Source: Sanguibacter keddieii (GTDB lineage Bacteria; Actinomycetota; Actinomycetes; Actinomycetales; Actinomycetaceae). Taken from it: a DNA stretch of 64,000 nt. A model generated the notes under the pieces. The model worked only from the letters and a program-made list of their open reading frames with translations, had not been told where the DNA came from and made no database searches. Each line of letters starts with the position of its first letter. Within the stretch, counting starts at the first letter, position 1. Below, one piece after another: positions 24,802 to 33,269 of the stretch. The translations under genes were made by a program, and so were the position numbers. The stretch spans positions 93,142-157,141 of the forward strand of contig NZ_JVOJ01000037.1 of NCBI RefSeq assembly GCF_001064145.1, in the 5' to 3' direction.

Positions 24802-25731
24802 TCATGATGCGTCTGCGTGAGCGAGGAGTTCGCGCTCCGGATGCTGGTTGTGGCCGCGGGCCGCGCGAAGCCTGCGCACCCTGCGGATACGGTCCACAAT
24901 AGCCCGGATCGTAAATCCGATCGCATACAGGCCGATCGCGCCCACAACGATGGTCGCACCGGGAGACAGGTCGACAAAGTATGTCAGGGACAGTCCGCAC
25001 GTGCAGATAATGACGCCGAGAGCCATCGCGATCGCCATCGTGGAGCGGAACGAACGCGCCCCGAGCTGTGCGATCGCCACGGGGATCACCATCAGCGCGC
25101 TGACCAGCAGCGAGCCGACGACTCGCATCGCGACGGCCACGGTCAGCGCAGAGAGAATCGCGATCAGTAGGGACAGCGTGCGCACGGGCAGTCCCGTCGA
25201 GCGGGCGAAGTCCTCGTCGTTGGTCACCGAGAAAAGCGCGGGAGCCAGGCCTACACCGAGTGCCACAATCGCGATCCCGAGGCCCGTGATGAGCGTAATG
25301 TCGCTCCAACGCACGGTCGAGATCGAGCCGAAGAGATAGGAGTTCAGCTGAGCGGAGGTGCCGCCCGCCAGGCCAATCAGCAGGACGCCGCCGGCGATGC
25401 CCCCGTAGAACAGCATGGCCAGGGCCGTGTCGCCGGATGTGCGACCACTCTGACGTACCAGCTCGATCGTGATCGCGCCCAGCAGGGAGATGATGACGGC
25501 TCCGGGGACCGCCCACGAGTCGGCGGGACTCACGTTCGCGAACGTGCCCGCCAGCCAGCCCAGCGCGACGCCGGTCAGAGAGATGTGGCCGATACCGTCG
25601 CCGAGCATCGCCAGGCGCCGATGGACCAGGTAGGTGCCGATGATCGGGGCGGTGAGGCCCACGATCAGGGCGGCGAGCAGCGAACGCTGCATCATCGGCG
25701 AGGACAGGAGGGTGGTCAGTGCGTCAATCAT
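24802..25731 (-). CDS. znuB: Zinc ABC transporter permease
   Basis: 309 aa with about eight or nine hydrophobic helices. The family signature RRLAMLGDGIGHISLTGVALGW is near the N-terminus and DVLAMLFYGG-like segments (GDTALAMLFYGGIAGGVLLIGLAGG) follow. This is the ABC-3 (ZnuB/MntB/TroC) permease family. It lies 13 bases downstream of znuC and 13 bases upstream of zur. The specificity for zinc rather than manganese is inferred from the His-rich ZnuA and the adjacent Zur. Confidence 0.93.
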   Translation of the reverse strand: MIDALTTLLSSPMMQRSLLAALIVGLTAPIIGTYLVHRRLAMLGDGIGHISLTGVALGWLAGTFANVSPADSWAVPGAVIISLLGAITIELVRQSGRTSGDTALAMLFYGGIAGGVLLIGLAGGTSAQLNSYLFGSISTVRWSDITLITGLGIAIVALGVGLAPALFSVTNDEDFARSTGLPVRTLSLLIAILSALTVAVAMRVVGSLLVSALMVIPVAIAQLGARSFRSTMAIAMALGVIICTCGLSLTYFVDLSPGATIVVGAIGLYAIGFTIRAIVDRIRRVRRLRAARGHNQHPERELLAHADAS

Positions 25732-25744
25732 GCGTCGCTCCCGT

Positions 25745-26569
25745 CTAGATCCCGCTCACGAGGCCGTGGTCGCACGCTGTTGGGCCGGGCTCGGTCGTGG
25801 GGTGGCAGTGATCGCCGCCGCCGTGATGCTGTTCGTGGTCGTCCTCAATGTGGGGAGGGCCGTCGTAGGAGACGTGGCCCGCGCTGATGTGCAGCTCGCG
25901 GTCCAGGAGCGGGCCGAGTTCGCCCAGTTCGTGCAGGACGATGAGGATCGTGGTGCCCTCCGCCTTGGCGTCGGCGACGATCTGTGCGAGGCGCGCTCGC
26001 GATGTCGCGTCGATGCCCGCCATCGGCTCATCCATGATGAGCAGCTCGGGGCGACGCACGAGGGCGCGAGCGATCAGAACGCGCTGAGCCTGCCCGCCCG
26101 AGAGGATATTGAGCGGGGAGTGGGCGCGGTGGGCCATGCCGACGCGTTCGAGGGCGGCCATGGCCTTCGCAGTGTCGCCCGGCAGCGCCCACAGGCGACG
26201 AGGCCCGAGCAGGCCGGATCGCACGACCTCGATCGCGCTGGCGCTGATCGCACCGCCCGAGGAGATGCGCTGGGGCACGTAGCCGATCTTGTTCCACGGC
26301 ACGCGGCGGCGAGTGGAAATCGAGCGACCGAAGATCTGGGCGTCGCCACTCGTGATGGGTGCGGTGCCCAGCAGGGCCTTGAGGGTCGTGGACTTACCCG
26401 ATCCGTTCGAGCCCGTGATCGCCACGGTCTGGCCGGCGGGGATGTCGAGCGAGATCCCGTGGAGGATCAAGTCCGTATCCCAGGCCACATGCAGGTTGTC
26501 GAGACGCACGACGGCGGTCGCCTCCGCGTGGGAGGCTCCCGCCGTTGTGGGGTTGTCAGTTGTTGTCAC
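25745..26569 (-). CDS. znuC: Zinc ABC transporter ATP-binding protein
   Basis: 274 aa. Walker A is GSNGSGKST, the Q-loop region is KIGYVPQRIS, the signature is LSGGQAQRVLIARAL, Walker B is LLIMDEPMAGID and the H-loop is IVLHELGELGP. A His-rich tail (GPPHIEDDHEQHHGGGDHCH) at about residues 235-255 is unusual and may bind metal. The ATG overlaps the znuA stop by 4 bases, as expected for coupled translation. Confidence 0.94.
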   Translation of the reverse strand: MTTTDNPTTAGASHAEATAVVRLDNLHVAWDTDLILHGISLDIPAGQTVAITGSNGSGKSTTLKALLGTAPITSGDAQIFGRSISTRRRVPWNKIGYVPQRISSGGAISASAIEVVRSGLLGPRRLWALPGDTAKAMAALERVGMAHRAHSPLNILSGGQAQRVLIARALVRRPELLIMDEPMAGIDATSRARLAQIVADAKAEGTTILIVLHELGELGPLLDRELHISAGHVSYDGPPHIEDDHEQHHGGGDHCHPTTEPGPTACDHGLVSGI

Positions 26570-27582
26570 TGGCAGTCGAGGGCTTTCGTCAAGGCGTCAA
26601 TGTTGGAGTTCATCGTCGCGGCGTAGTCCTTGGATGCGTCGGTCTGGGACTCGATCGGGTCCAGGACGGCCGTCGTGATGCCGAGGTCGTCGGCCAGGGT
26701 CTGCGCGACCTTGGGATCGATGAGGGCCTCGGTGAAGATCGTCGTCACGCCCTGCTCCTTGGCGATCTGGGCGATTTCAGCCAGGCGCGCGGGGGAGGGG
26801 GAGGATTCGGGGTCGAGGCCGGAGATGCCGACCTGGGTCAGACCTGTGCGGTCCGCGAGGTAACCGAAGGCGGTGTGGGCGGTGACAAAGGTCTTGACCT
26901 TGCAGGTCGAGGTCTTGGTGACCAGGGTATCGCTCAGGGCGTTGAGGTCCTCGGCCAGGGCCTTCGCGTTCGCCTTGTAGGTGTCGGCGTGGGCGGAGTC
27001 GGCCTCGGCGAGCTTGTCACCCACCAGGGTGGCTGCGTTCGCCATGCGGGTGGGGTCTAGCCAGAAGTGCGGGTCCGCGCTCATGTCGTGGTGGTGATCG
27101 TGGTCGGCGTGATCAGCGCCCTCGTGATCGTGATCGTGGGCCTCGGTCTCGCCGGACTGGGCCTCATCGGTGGCATCTTCCTCGTCCTCGGAGGGGTGGT
27201 TCGCGTCGGTGCCGGCCTCAACCAGCTTGGCCGCGGAGGACACGTCGATGACGGTCTTGGGGGCCTGCTGCTCGATGGCCTCGTCAACGGCGCTCTGGAA
27301 GCCCGCGAGATAGATGACCGCGTCCGCGGAGGACAGGGAGTCAACCATCTTGGGAGAGAGCTCGAGGTCGTGCGGCTCGGCGCCTTCAGGGGTCAGGGAG
27401 GTAACGGAGACGTGCTCGCCTCCGATCTTTTCGGCCAGGTACTGCAGGGGGTAGAACGAGGCCATGACGGTCAGTTTGCCGTCTTTGGAGGAGCCGCCGT
27501 TGGATGTGGACGGGGAGATGCAGGCGGACAGGGTGAGCGCTGTGGCAGCCGCGCATGCGGCAGCAAGGATTCTCTTCGACAT
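26566..27582 (-). CDS. znuA: Zinc ABC transporter substrate-binding lipoprotein
   Basis: 338 aa from ATG 27582; an ATG three codons earlier (27591) is also possible. Signal and lipobox: MSKRILAAACAAATALTLSAC with Cys21. The cluster A-I fold has LEL-type zinc ligands, and a long acidic/His-rich loop EAHDHDHEGADHADHDHHHD lies before DPHFWLDP. That loop is typical of zinc-specific ZnuA. First gene of znuACB-zur; a Zur-box-like palindrome overlaps its start region (27582-27596). Confidence 0.94.
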   Translation of the reverse strand: MSKRILAAACAAATALTLSACISPSTSNGGSSKDGKLTVMASFYPLQYLAEKIGGEHVSVTSLTPEGAEPHDLELSPKMVDSLSSADAVIYLAGFQSAVDEAIEQQAPKTVIDVSSAAKLVEAGTDANHPSEDEEDATDEAQSGETEAHDHDHEGADHADHDHHHDMSADPHFWLDPTRMANAATLVGDKLAEADSAHADTYKANAKALAEDLNALSDTLVTKTSTCKVKTFVTAHTAFGYLADRTGLTQVGISGLDPESSPSPARLAEIAQIAKEQGVTTIFTEALIDPKVAQTLADDLGITTAVLDPIESQTDASKDYAATMNSNIDALTKALDCQ

Positions 27583-27596
27583 GAAAATCATTCTCT
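27582..27596 (-). promoter_or_regulatory. Zur-box-like palindrome at the znuA start
   Basis: TGAAAAT-C-ATTCTCT on the plus strand, a 7-1-7 palindrome with two mismatches against TGAAAAT-C-ATTTTCA. A second half-site, TGAGAATC, lies 9-17 bases further upstream of znuA. Zur from the same operon is the expected binder. Positioning over the ribosome site would block initiation. Confidence 0.6.
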
Positions 27597-27656
27597 TTGA
27601 AATTGAGAATCTTTGTCAAGTCAATCTCGATGCCCGGACCTCCGTGATCCGGGGTG

Positions 27657-28673
27657 TTAGTTGATGCGCGCCGTCGAGCCGCGCACGATCAAATCGGGTG
27701 AAAAAACGTAGTCGGCGTGCGTAGGAGTGTAGTCGGCCGAATTCAATGCCTCGAAGAGGGCGCGCACGGCGGAGGTAACGATCGACTGCACGGGCTGGTG
27801 AATCGTCGTGAGTGCCGGATCCAGGTGGCTCATGAGGAACGTGTCATCGAAACCGATGACCGAGATGTCGTCCGGGACCGACAGGCCGAGCGAGGAAATC
27901 GTGCGGATGGCACCGAGCGCCTGCAGGTCAGAGCCTGTGATGATCGCCGTCACGCCGCGCTCCATGAGGGCGTGCGTGTAGGCGGCCGCGGCTTCGTATG
28001 TGTAGAAAGTCTCCTCAATGATGGGGGAGTGGTCTCCCATCAGCTCGCCCATTACCTGTGTGAATGCCTCGGCCTTACGTAGGGCCGGGACGATGTGCGT
28101 GCGGCCGGTCAGAAGCGCAATGCGCGTGTGCCCTAGCCCGTGAAGGTGCGTGACCGCGGCGCGGATGCCGAGAGAATCCCCTGTGGAAAAGTCGGGGGCC
28201 GGGACCTCCGGGCGTGCACCGTTGATCGTGACGAAGGGAATTCCGCGCGCGGCGGCATCGTGATAGGGGGAGAGGTCGGACAGGAGGTCGGCGTGCCTGC
28301 CGGAAACGAAGATGAGCCCGTTGACGCGGTGCTCAATGAGCGAGGAGAGGTGGTCGAACTCGGACGTCGCACCCGGCGTCTGCGTGCGGATCAGAGCGAT
28401 GCCGCCCGCGTGAGAGATCTCCTCCTGGAGATGGTGGGCAAAGGAGGCGAAGATTGGGTTCGTCAGCTCCGGCACGATGACGCCGATCGTCGGGGTGCTC
28501 AGCGTGTGTTCACTGGGTGGACGGTCGTAGCCCAGTTCGTCGATCGCCGTCAGGACCCTACGGCGCGTGTCTTCGGAGACCTGGCCGACACCGTTGAAAA
28601 CGCGTGAAACGGTTGCGGTCGATACGCCCGCATGGGCCGCAATATCGGCCATGCTTGTGCGATTTTTGGTCAT
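27657..28673 (-). CDS. malR: LacI-family transcriptional regulator of the maltose-type operon
   Basis: 338 aa from ATG 28673, with AAAGGAG ten bases upstream. The N-terminal helix-turn-helix is SMADIAAHAGVSTATVSRVFNGVGQVSEDTRRRVLTAIDELGYDRP, followed by a periplasmic-binding-type sugar domain (PTIGVIVPELTNPIFASFAHHLQ). It is divergent from malE, with a shared 165-base control region containing a palindrome, so it most likely represses malEFG and responds to maltose or a related sugar (inference). The gene name is by context. Confidence 0.82.
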   Translation of the reverse strand: MTKNRTSMADIAAHAGVSTATVSRVFNGVGQVSEDTRRRVLTAIDELGYDRPPSEHTLSTPTIGVIVPELTNPIFASFAHHLQEEISHAGGIALIRTQTPGATSEFDHLSSLIEHRVNGLIFVSGRHADLLSDLSPYHDAAARGIPFVTINGARPEVPAPDFSTGDSLGIRAAVTHLHGLGHTRIALLTGRTHIVPALRKAEAFTQVMGELMGDHSPIIEETFYTYEAAAAYTHALMERGVTAIITGSDLQALGAIRTISSLGLSVPDDISVIGFDDTFLMSHLDPALTTIHQPVQSIVTSAVRALFEALNSADYTPTHADYVFSPDLIVRGSTARIN

Positions 28674-28730
28674 CGACTCAACGCTCCTTTGGGTGTCCGA
28701 GTGCAGCTGTTCCCCTACAAATGTAACAGC

Positions 28731-28757
28731 TTGCACACAATTGCGAACATTGTTGCA
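28731..28757. promoter_or_regulatory. Imperfect palindrome between malR and malE, candidate operator
   Basis: ACAAT (28737-28741) and ATTGT (28749-28753) flank TGCGAAC, and the outer bases continue as TTGCAC on the left and TGCA on the right with one base offset. A TTGTTG/TATTAC promoter (28750-28755, 28774-28779, spacing 18) overlaps it in the malE direction. LacI-type repressors bind such sites. Confidence 0.5.
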
Positions 28758-28838
28758 GAAACAAAATCCGACGTATTACAGTGACCATGTAGCAGGTCGC
28801 TGATGGAGGCGACCCGCCTGACCAACACAGGAGTAATA

Positions 28839-30074
28839 ATGCGACGTGGCATCGCAGCGCTCGGCGTCCTCGCGGCGGCTACCGCCCTGGCCGCCTGCAG
28901 TGGCAACACCACCCCCTCGACGAACTCGTCTGCGGATAGCAGCAATGGTGGCGGAGAGACTTCGGCAACCCTGACGATCTGGGCGGACGACACCCGCTAC
29001 GCTCAGGTGCAGACCCTCGCCGAGGACTTTACCGCCTCCTCCGGTGTCGCGGTGAATGTTGTCAAGAAGTCTGAGAGCGACATGGACACCGAGTTCACCA
29101 CCCAGGTGCCTACCGGCAACGGCCCCGATCTGATCGTCATGGCCCACGACAAGCTCGGCGCGCTCGTCGCGAACAACGTCGTCGCCCCCGTGGACCTGGG
29201 TGAGGCCAAGTCCAACTTTGCTGACGTCGCCGTCAAGGCCGTCACCTACGACGGCCAGACCTACGGCGTCCCCTACGCCGTCGAGTCCGTCGCCCTGGTG
29301 CGCAACAACGCGCTCACCAAGGACGAGCCCAAGACCTACGACGACATGATCGCCTCCGGCAAGGCAACCGGTGCGGAGTACCCCTTCATCATCCAGATGG
29401 GCACCGAGGGGGACCCCTACCACTTCTACGGCTTCCAGACCTCCTTCGGTGCCCCCGTCTTCAACACCAACGCTGACGGCGAGTACACCTCCGAGCTGGC
29501 CATGGGCGGCTCCGGCGGCACCGACTTCGCCACCTGGCTGAAGGCTCAGGGCGACGCGGGCGTGATCTCCCCGTCCATCACCGGCGACATTGCCAAGCAG
29601 GCCTTCCTCGATGGCAAGGCCGCCTACACGGTGACCGGTCCCTGGAACGTCGCCGCCTTCCGCGAGGCCGGCTTGGACGTCTCCGTCCTGCCGATCCCCT
29701 CCGCCGGCTCCCAGGCCGCTCAGCCCTTCGTTGGCGTCCAGATGTTCTACCAGAGCGCCCAGTCCACCAATACGCTCATCGCCAAGCAGTTCTTCAACTA
29801 CCTGGCCACTCCCGATGCTCAGGAAAAGATGCAGAAGCTCGGTGGTCGCGCCTCCGCGATGCCTTCGGTCGCCGACAAGTCGGATGACCAGGACATCAAG
29901 GACTTCTCGAAGGTTGCCGAGTCCGGCGCTCTCGCCCCCGCTATCCCGGCGATGGGTAAGGTCTGGAGCTTCTGGGGCACGACCGAGGCCAATATTGCGA
30001 AGGGTGCCGAGGAGCCCGAAGCTGGCTGGGCGACCATGGTCACCAACATCAACAACGCGATCGCCTCCAAGTGA
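28839..30074 (+). CDS. malE: Maltose/maltodextrin ABC transporter substrate-binding lipoprotein
   Basis: 411 aa from ATG 28839, with AGGAG five bases upstream. Signal MRRGIAALGVLAAATALAAC with lipobox Cys20. The mature part follows the MalE/solute-binding family 1 pattern: ATLTIWADDTRYAQVQTLAEDF, GNGPDLIVMAHDKLGALVANNVVAP, YGVPYAVESVALVRN, and GKAAYTVTGPWNVAAFREAGLDVSVLPIPSAG. It binds an oligosaccharide outside the membrane. First gene of malE-malF-malG, facing LacI-type malR. Confidence 0.92.
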   Translation: MRRGIAALGVLAAATALAACSGNTTPSTNSSADSSNGGGETSATLTIWADDTRYAQVQTLAEDFTASSGVAVNVVKKSESDMDTEFTTQVPTGNGPDLIVMAHDKLGALVANNVVAPVDLGEAKSNFADVAVKAVTYDGQTYGVPYAVESVALVRNNALTKDEPKTYDDMIASGKATGAEYPFIIQMGTEGDPYHFYGFQTSFGAPVFNTNADGEYTSELAMGGSGGTDFATWLKAQGDAGVISPSITGDIAKQAFLDGKAAYTVTGPWNVAAFREAGLDVSVLPIPSAGSQAAQPFVGVQMFYQSAQSTNTLIAKQFFNYLATPDAQEKMQKLGGRASAMPSVADKSDDQDIKDFSKVAESGALAPAIPAMGKVWSFWGTTEANIAKGAEEPEAGWATMVTNINNAIASK

Positions 30075-30108
30075 TCGAACCCGCCGGTTGCATAGCGACT
30101 GGCACCCC

Positions 30109-30246
30109 GCTCGCCTGAGGCGAGCACCCAGCCTCGCACCCGCCCGCGTCCCACGCGGCGGGCGGGTGCGAGGCCCACAAAACGCTCGCGCCGCAGTGCG
30201 GCGCACTCGCACCCCCGGGTGCTTTCCGACCCGCCACCAGGCGGGT
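30109..30246 (+). repeat. Four consecutive hairpins between malE and malF
   Basis: Perfect stem-loops: GCTCGCC/GGCGAGC (30109-30125), CCTCGCACCCGCCCGC/GCGGGCGGGTGCGAGG (30132-30173, loop 10), GCGCCGCA/TGCGGCGC (30188-30204) and ACCCGCC/GGCGGGT (30229-30246). The largest could terminate most transcripts or protect the malE 3' end, giving an excess of binding protein over permease. Confidence 0.7.
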
Positions 30247-30289
30247 ATTGTCGCAATGACGCGCAAACTGCGCACGTGTGGAGGACACG

Positions 30290-31885
30290 ATGTCTGAGCC
30301 AGCGAAGGCTGCAGAAAAGAAAAAAGAGGCGCGCACTGCCTCTCACGCTAGCGAAGTGACCAGGCCTGGTTTCTTCGTCAAACTCATCCTGATGATGCTC
30401 ATTGATGCCCTGGGGCTCTACGGCATGTTCACCGCGTACCTGGTGAAGTCGTGGGCGGTTCTCGCCGTCCTGGCCGTCCTGATCTTCGCCCTGAACTGGG
30501 TGTACTTCTCCAAGCGGATGATCCCCGCGAAGTACCTGGTCCCCGGTATGGTCTTCCTGCTCATCTACCAGGTCTTCGTCATGGGGTACACGGGCTATGT
30601 TTCCTTTACGAACTATGGTGATGGTCATAACAGTACAAAGGCCGATGTGATCAGGGGATTGCAGTCTCAGGAGATCCGCGTTCCGGATGTGAAGGACGTT
30701 CCGGTTGCAATCGTGAAGGGCGATTCTGGCCTCGGTCTGGCAATTGTGGATCCTGAGACGGGCGTCATCCAGGTTGGCGACAAGGATACCCCGATGCACG
30801 AGGTTTCCGGCACCTACGCAGCCGGCATGCTGAGCATGGTTGATGGCTACACGGTCCTCACGATTACCGATCTCGTGCAGGGCAACATGCAGACGGAAGC
30901 GACCACACTGAGGGTTCCAGCCTCCGCTGACGTCAATGACGGTGTGTACAAGACCGACGATGCGGTGAAGGCGTATCGGATCAAGCCGCGCTACGCCTAC
31001 GACGAGGCCGCCGATACGCTCACCGACACCGAGACCGGCACCGTCTACACGGCCGACAACAAGATCGGCGCTTTCGTTGACACGGATGGCAATCAGATCA
31101 AGCCCGGCTGGCGCGTCTTCGTCGGCTTCGACAACTACATGAACATGTTTGCGCGCGGCGACCTGGCTGGTCCCTTCCTGAAGGCCCTGCTGTGGTCCTT
31201 CGTTTTCGCCGCGGTCTCGGTCCTGTCGACATTCGCGCTCGGCCTGATCCTGGCCCTCGTGTTCGCGGACAAGCGCATCAAGGGCCGCAAGATCTACCAG
31301 TCCCTCATGATCCTGCCATACGCCTTCCCGGCTTTCCTGGCCGCCCTGGTGTGGAAGGGCATGCTTAACACGGACTTCGGCTTCATCAACAAGGTGCTCC
31401 TGTTTGGCACGCGTATTGAGTGGCTCGAAAACGGTCTGCTTGCCAAGCTCTCGATCCTGGGCGTGAACCTGTGGCTGGGCTTCCCCTACATGTTCCTCGT
31501 GTGCCTGGGTGCCCTGCAGTCCCTGCCGGGTGACGTCGAAGAGGCCGCGAAGATCGACGGTGCCTCCGGTCTGCGCACCGTGTGGTCCATCAAGCTGCCG
31601 CTCGTCCTACAGTCCACGGTGCCGCTGCTGATCGCCTCCTTCGCGTTCAACTTCAACAACTTCTCGCTCATCTACATGCTGACCGGCGGCGGCCCGAACT
31701 ACCCGGGCCTCTCCTACCCTGTGGGTGAGTCGGACATCCTAATCTCGATGGTCTACAAGATTGCCCTCGCAGATAAGTCTGCCGACTACGGCCTGGCGTC
31801 GGCTATGTCCATCGTTATCTTTATCGTCGTGGGCGTGATCGCGTGGCTCGGTTTCCGCCAGACGAAGACCCTTGAGGAGCTGTGA
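30290..31885 (+). CDS. malF: Maltose-type ABC transporter permease MalF
   Basis: 531 aa from ATG 30290, with GGAGG five bases upstream. A membrane N-terminus (residues ~30-100) is followed by a large extracytoplasmic loop (~residues 105-280) like the P2 loop of MalF, then six helices with the permease signature EEAAKIDGASGLRTVWSIKLPLVL. The long loop binds the substrate protein in E. coli MalF. The stop overlaps malG (TGATG). No ATPase gene is in the operon; as in many actinomycetes an ATPase shared between importers (MsiK type) is expected elsewhere. Confidence 0.94.
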   Translation: MSEPAKAAEKKKEARTASHASEVTRPGFFVKLILMMLIDALGLYGMFTAYLVKSWAVLAVLAVLIFALNWVYFSKRMIPAKYLVPGMVFLLIYQVFVMGYTGYVSFTNYGDGHNSTKADVIRGLQSQEIRVPDVKDVPVAIVKGDSGLGLAIVDPETGVIQVGDKDTPMHEVSGTYAAGMLSMVDGYTVLTITDLVQGNMQTEATTLRVPASADVNDGVYKTDDAVKAYRIKPRYAYDEAADTLTDTETGTVYTADNKIGAFVDTDGNQIKPGWRVFVGFDNYMNMFARGDLAGPFLKALLWSFVFAAVSVLSTFALGLILALVFADKRIKGRKIYQSLMILPYAFPAFLAALVWKGMLNTDFGFINKVLLFGTRIEWLENGLLAKLSILGVNLWLGFPYMFLVCLGALQSLPGDVEEAAKIDGASGLRTVWSIKLPLVLQSTVPLLIASFAFNFNNFSLIYMLTGGGPNYPGLSYPVGESDILISMVYKIALADKSADYGLASAMSIVIFIVVGVIAWLGFRQTKTLEEL

Positions 31886-32778
31886 TGAGTGCTGCAACTG
31901 TGAAGAAGAACCGCGAGTCCACCCTGAAGGGGGCGCGCTGGTGGAAAGAGGTCGGTTGGCGTCACATGGTTGGCGTCCTGATGATCATTTACTGCGTGGT
32001 CCCGCTGCTCTACGTCCTGTCGGTGTCCCTGAACCCGGGTGGTACGCTCGCTGGTTCCAACAGCCTTTTCACGAAGATCTCCTTTCAGAACTACGTCGAC
32101 CTGGGTGGTGAGGGCTCTGCCTACTGGTTGTGGGTCATCAACTCCTTGATCGTCTCCTCCGTGACCGCAGTGGGTACCGTGCTCATGGGTGCGGCTGCCG
32201 CCTACGCGTTCAGCCGCTTCCGTTTCAAGGGACGCCGGGCGACCCTGACCAGCCTGCTGCTGGTGCAGATGTTCCCGCAGATGCTGGCCTTCGTGGCCCT
32301 ATACCTGCTGCTCCTGGGCATCCAGGACATCTTCCCGGTGATCGGCCTGAACTCCAAGCTCGGCCTGATCTGCGTCTACCTCGGTGGCGCGCTCGGTTCG
32401 AACACCTTCCTGCTCTACGGTTTCTTCAACTCGATCCCGCGTTCGCTGGATGAGGCGGCCATGATTGACGGCGCGACGCACGCCCAGACCTTCTGGACGA
32501 TCATCATGCCGCTGGTTCGCCCCGTCCTGGCAGTTGTGGGCCTGCTGAGCTTCATCTCCTCGCTCGGCGACTTCGTGATCGCGAAGGTCGTCCTGCAGGA
32601 TCATCACCAGTTCACCCTAGCCGTCGGCATGTACATGTGGGCAGCTGACCAGAAGACCACCCCGTGGGGCGTCTTCGCGGCCGGTTCCGTGATCGCGGCC
32701 GTCCCGGTGATCCTGCTGTTCCAGTACCTGCAGAAGTACATCGTCTCCGGCCTGACCGCCGGCGGCGTCAAGGAGTAA
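31885..32778 (+). CDS. malG: Maltose-type ABC transporter permease MalG
   Basis: 297 aa from ATG 31885, with GAGGAG five bases upstream, overlapping the malF stop by one base. Six predicted helices; the EAA loop is DEAAMIDGATHAQTFWTIIMPLVRPVLAV. The final residues TAGGVKE are typical of MalG proteins. It forms the transmembrane channel with MalF and is followed by a strong terminator. Confidence 0.95.
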   Translation: MSAATVKKNRESTLKGARWWKEVGWRHMVGVLMIIYCVVPLLYVLSVSLNPGGTLAGSNSLFTKISFQNYVDLGGEGSAYWLWVINSLIVSSVTAVGTVLMGAAAAYAFSRFRFKGRRATLTSLLLVQMFPQMLAFVALYLLLLGIQDIFPVIGLNSKLGLICVYLGGALGSNTFLLYGFFNSIPRSLDEAAMIDGATHAQTFWTIIMPLVRPVLAVVGLLSFISSLGDFVIAKVVLQDHHQFTLAVGMYMWAADQKTTPWGVFAAGSVIAAVPVILLFQYLQKYIVSGLTAGGVKE

Positions 32779-32799
32779 GCGCTTCCGCGCCCTCCTGCC

Positions 32800-32845
32800 C
32801 AGCCCCGGCCTCGTCCCCTATCCCCGTGGGACGAGGCCGGGGCTG
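32800..32845 (+). terminator. malG terminator
   Basis: Perfect 18-bp stem: CAGCCCCGGCCTCGTCCC (32800-32817) and its complement at 32828-32845, loop 10, followed by TTTTGTG. GGCCTCGT hairpin family. Confidence 0.85.
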
Positions 32846-32933
32846 TTTTGTGCGTGGGGCGGGTTGTGTTTGTAGGGCGGGCAGTTGACGTGCGGGTGTG
32901 GATCCGGCATCGCGGGCGCGGGCGCGGGCGCGG

Positions 32934-33014
32934 GCGTTGCTGGCGTTGCGGGCGTTGCGAGCATCGCGGGCGTTGCAGGCGTTGCGGGTGTTGCGGACGT
33001 TGCGAGCATCGCGG
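32934..33014. repeat. Nine-unit 9-bp minisatellite
   Basis: Nine consecutive units of the form GCGTTGCGG (variants GCGTTGCGA, GCATCGCGG, GCGTTGCAG, GTGTTGCGG, ACGTTGCGA). The pair ending in TTGCGA-GCATCGCGG occurs twice, 45 bases apart, indicating a higher-order repeat. It is preceded by a run of GGGCGC. Confidence 0.85.
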
Positions 33015-33033
33015 GCATGGTTCCCCAACAATG

Positions 33034-33138
33034 TCGCACGTAATTTCCATGTAAACCGTTCAAACGTTAAAATGTGGTCGTTGGAATTGCAACGTTTGTG
33101 GGCGGTGTTGAAAACTGACCGGGGTGAATTACGTGCGA
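33034..33138. mobile_element. 105-bp inverted-repeat element, copy 1
   Basis: Ends TCGCACGTAATT (33034-33045) and AATTACGTGCGA (33127-33138) are exact 12-bp complements. Inside, CAAACGTT and AACGTTTG form a second perfect inverted repeat. Length and ends match copy 2 at 35398-35502, and both contain GGAATTGCAACG or GGAATTTCAACG at nearly the same place. No coding capacity. It looks like a MITE-type or structured intergenic repeat. Confidence 0.6.
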
Positions 33139-33224
33139 GGTTTGGGTAGGGGGCTGTATTTGTTATTGTGGATGTGATCTAGGACTCGTTCGTTGTGAGA
33201 GCTTGACGGGTTACCTGGTTCTAT

Positions 33225-33248
33225 GGTTCATTAGTCATGTAATGAACC
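33225..33248. promoter_or_regulatory. Palindromic operator upstream of the GntR gene
   Basis: Perfect arms GGTTCATTA (33225-33233) and TAATGAACC (33240-33248) around GTCATG, 22 bases upstream of the gntR start and just after a TTGACG -35-like box. YtrA-type GntR proteins normally repress their own operon through such a site. Confidence 0.7.
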
Positions 33249-33269
33249 GCTGAACCTGGGAGGTTGCTC

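Larger units (their letters stand above)
32779..33269. other. Gene-free interval with terminator, minisatellite and inverted-repeat element
   Basis: 490 bases between malG and the GntR operon. In order: malG terminator (32800-32845), a GGGCGC run and nine 9-bp units (32934-33014), a 105-bp element with 12-bp inverted ends (33034-33138), a TTGACG -35-like box (33203-33208) and the palindromic operator (33225-33248). No gene is convincing; frames through the minisatellite are repeat artefacts. Confidence 0.7.

Noticed and set aside
32603-33050. Minus-strand open frame of 148 aa across the interval downstream of malG
   Set aside because: Its residues (repeating N-A-R-D, R-N-A) simply translate the 9-bp minisatellite, and its 5' part is antisense to malG; no ribosome site.
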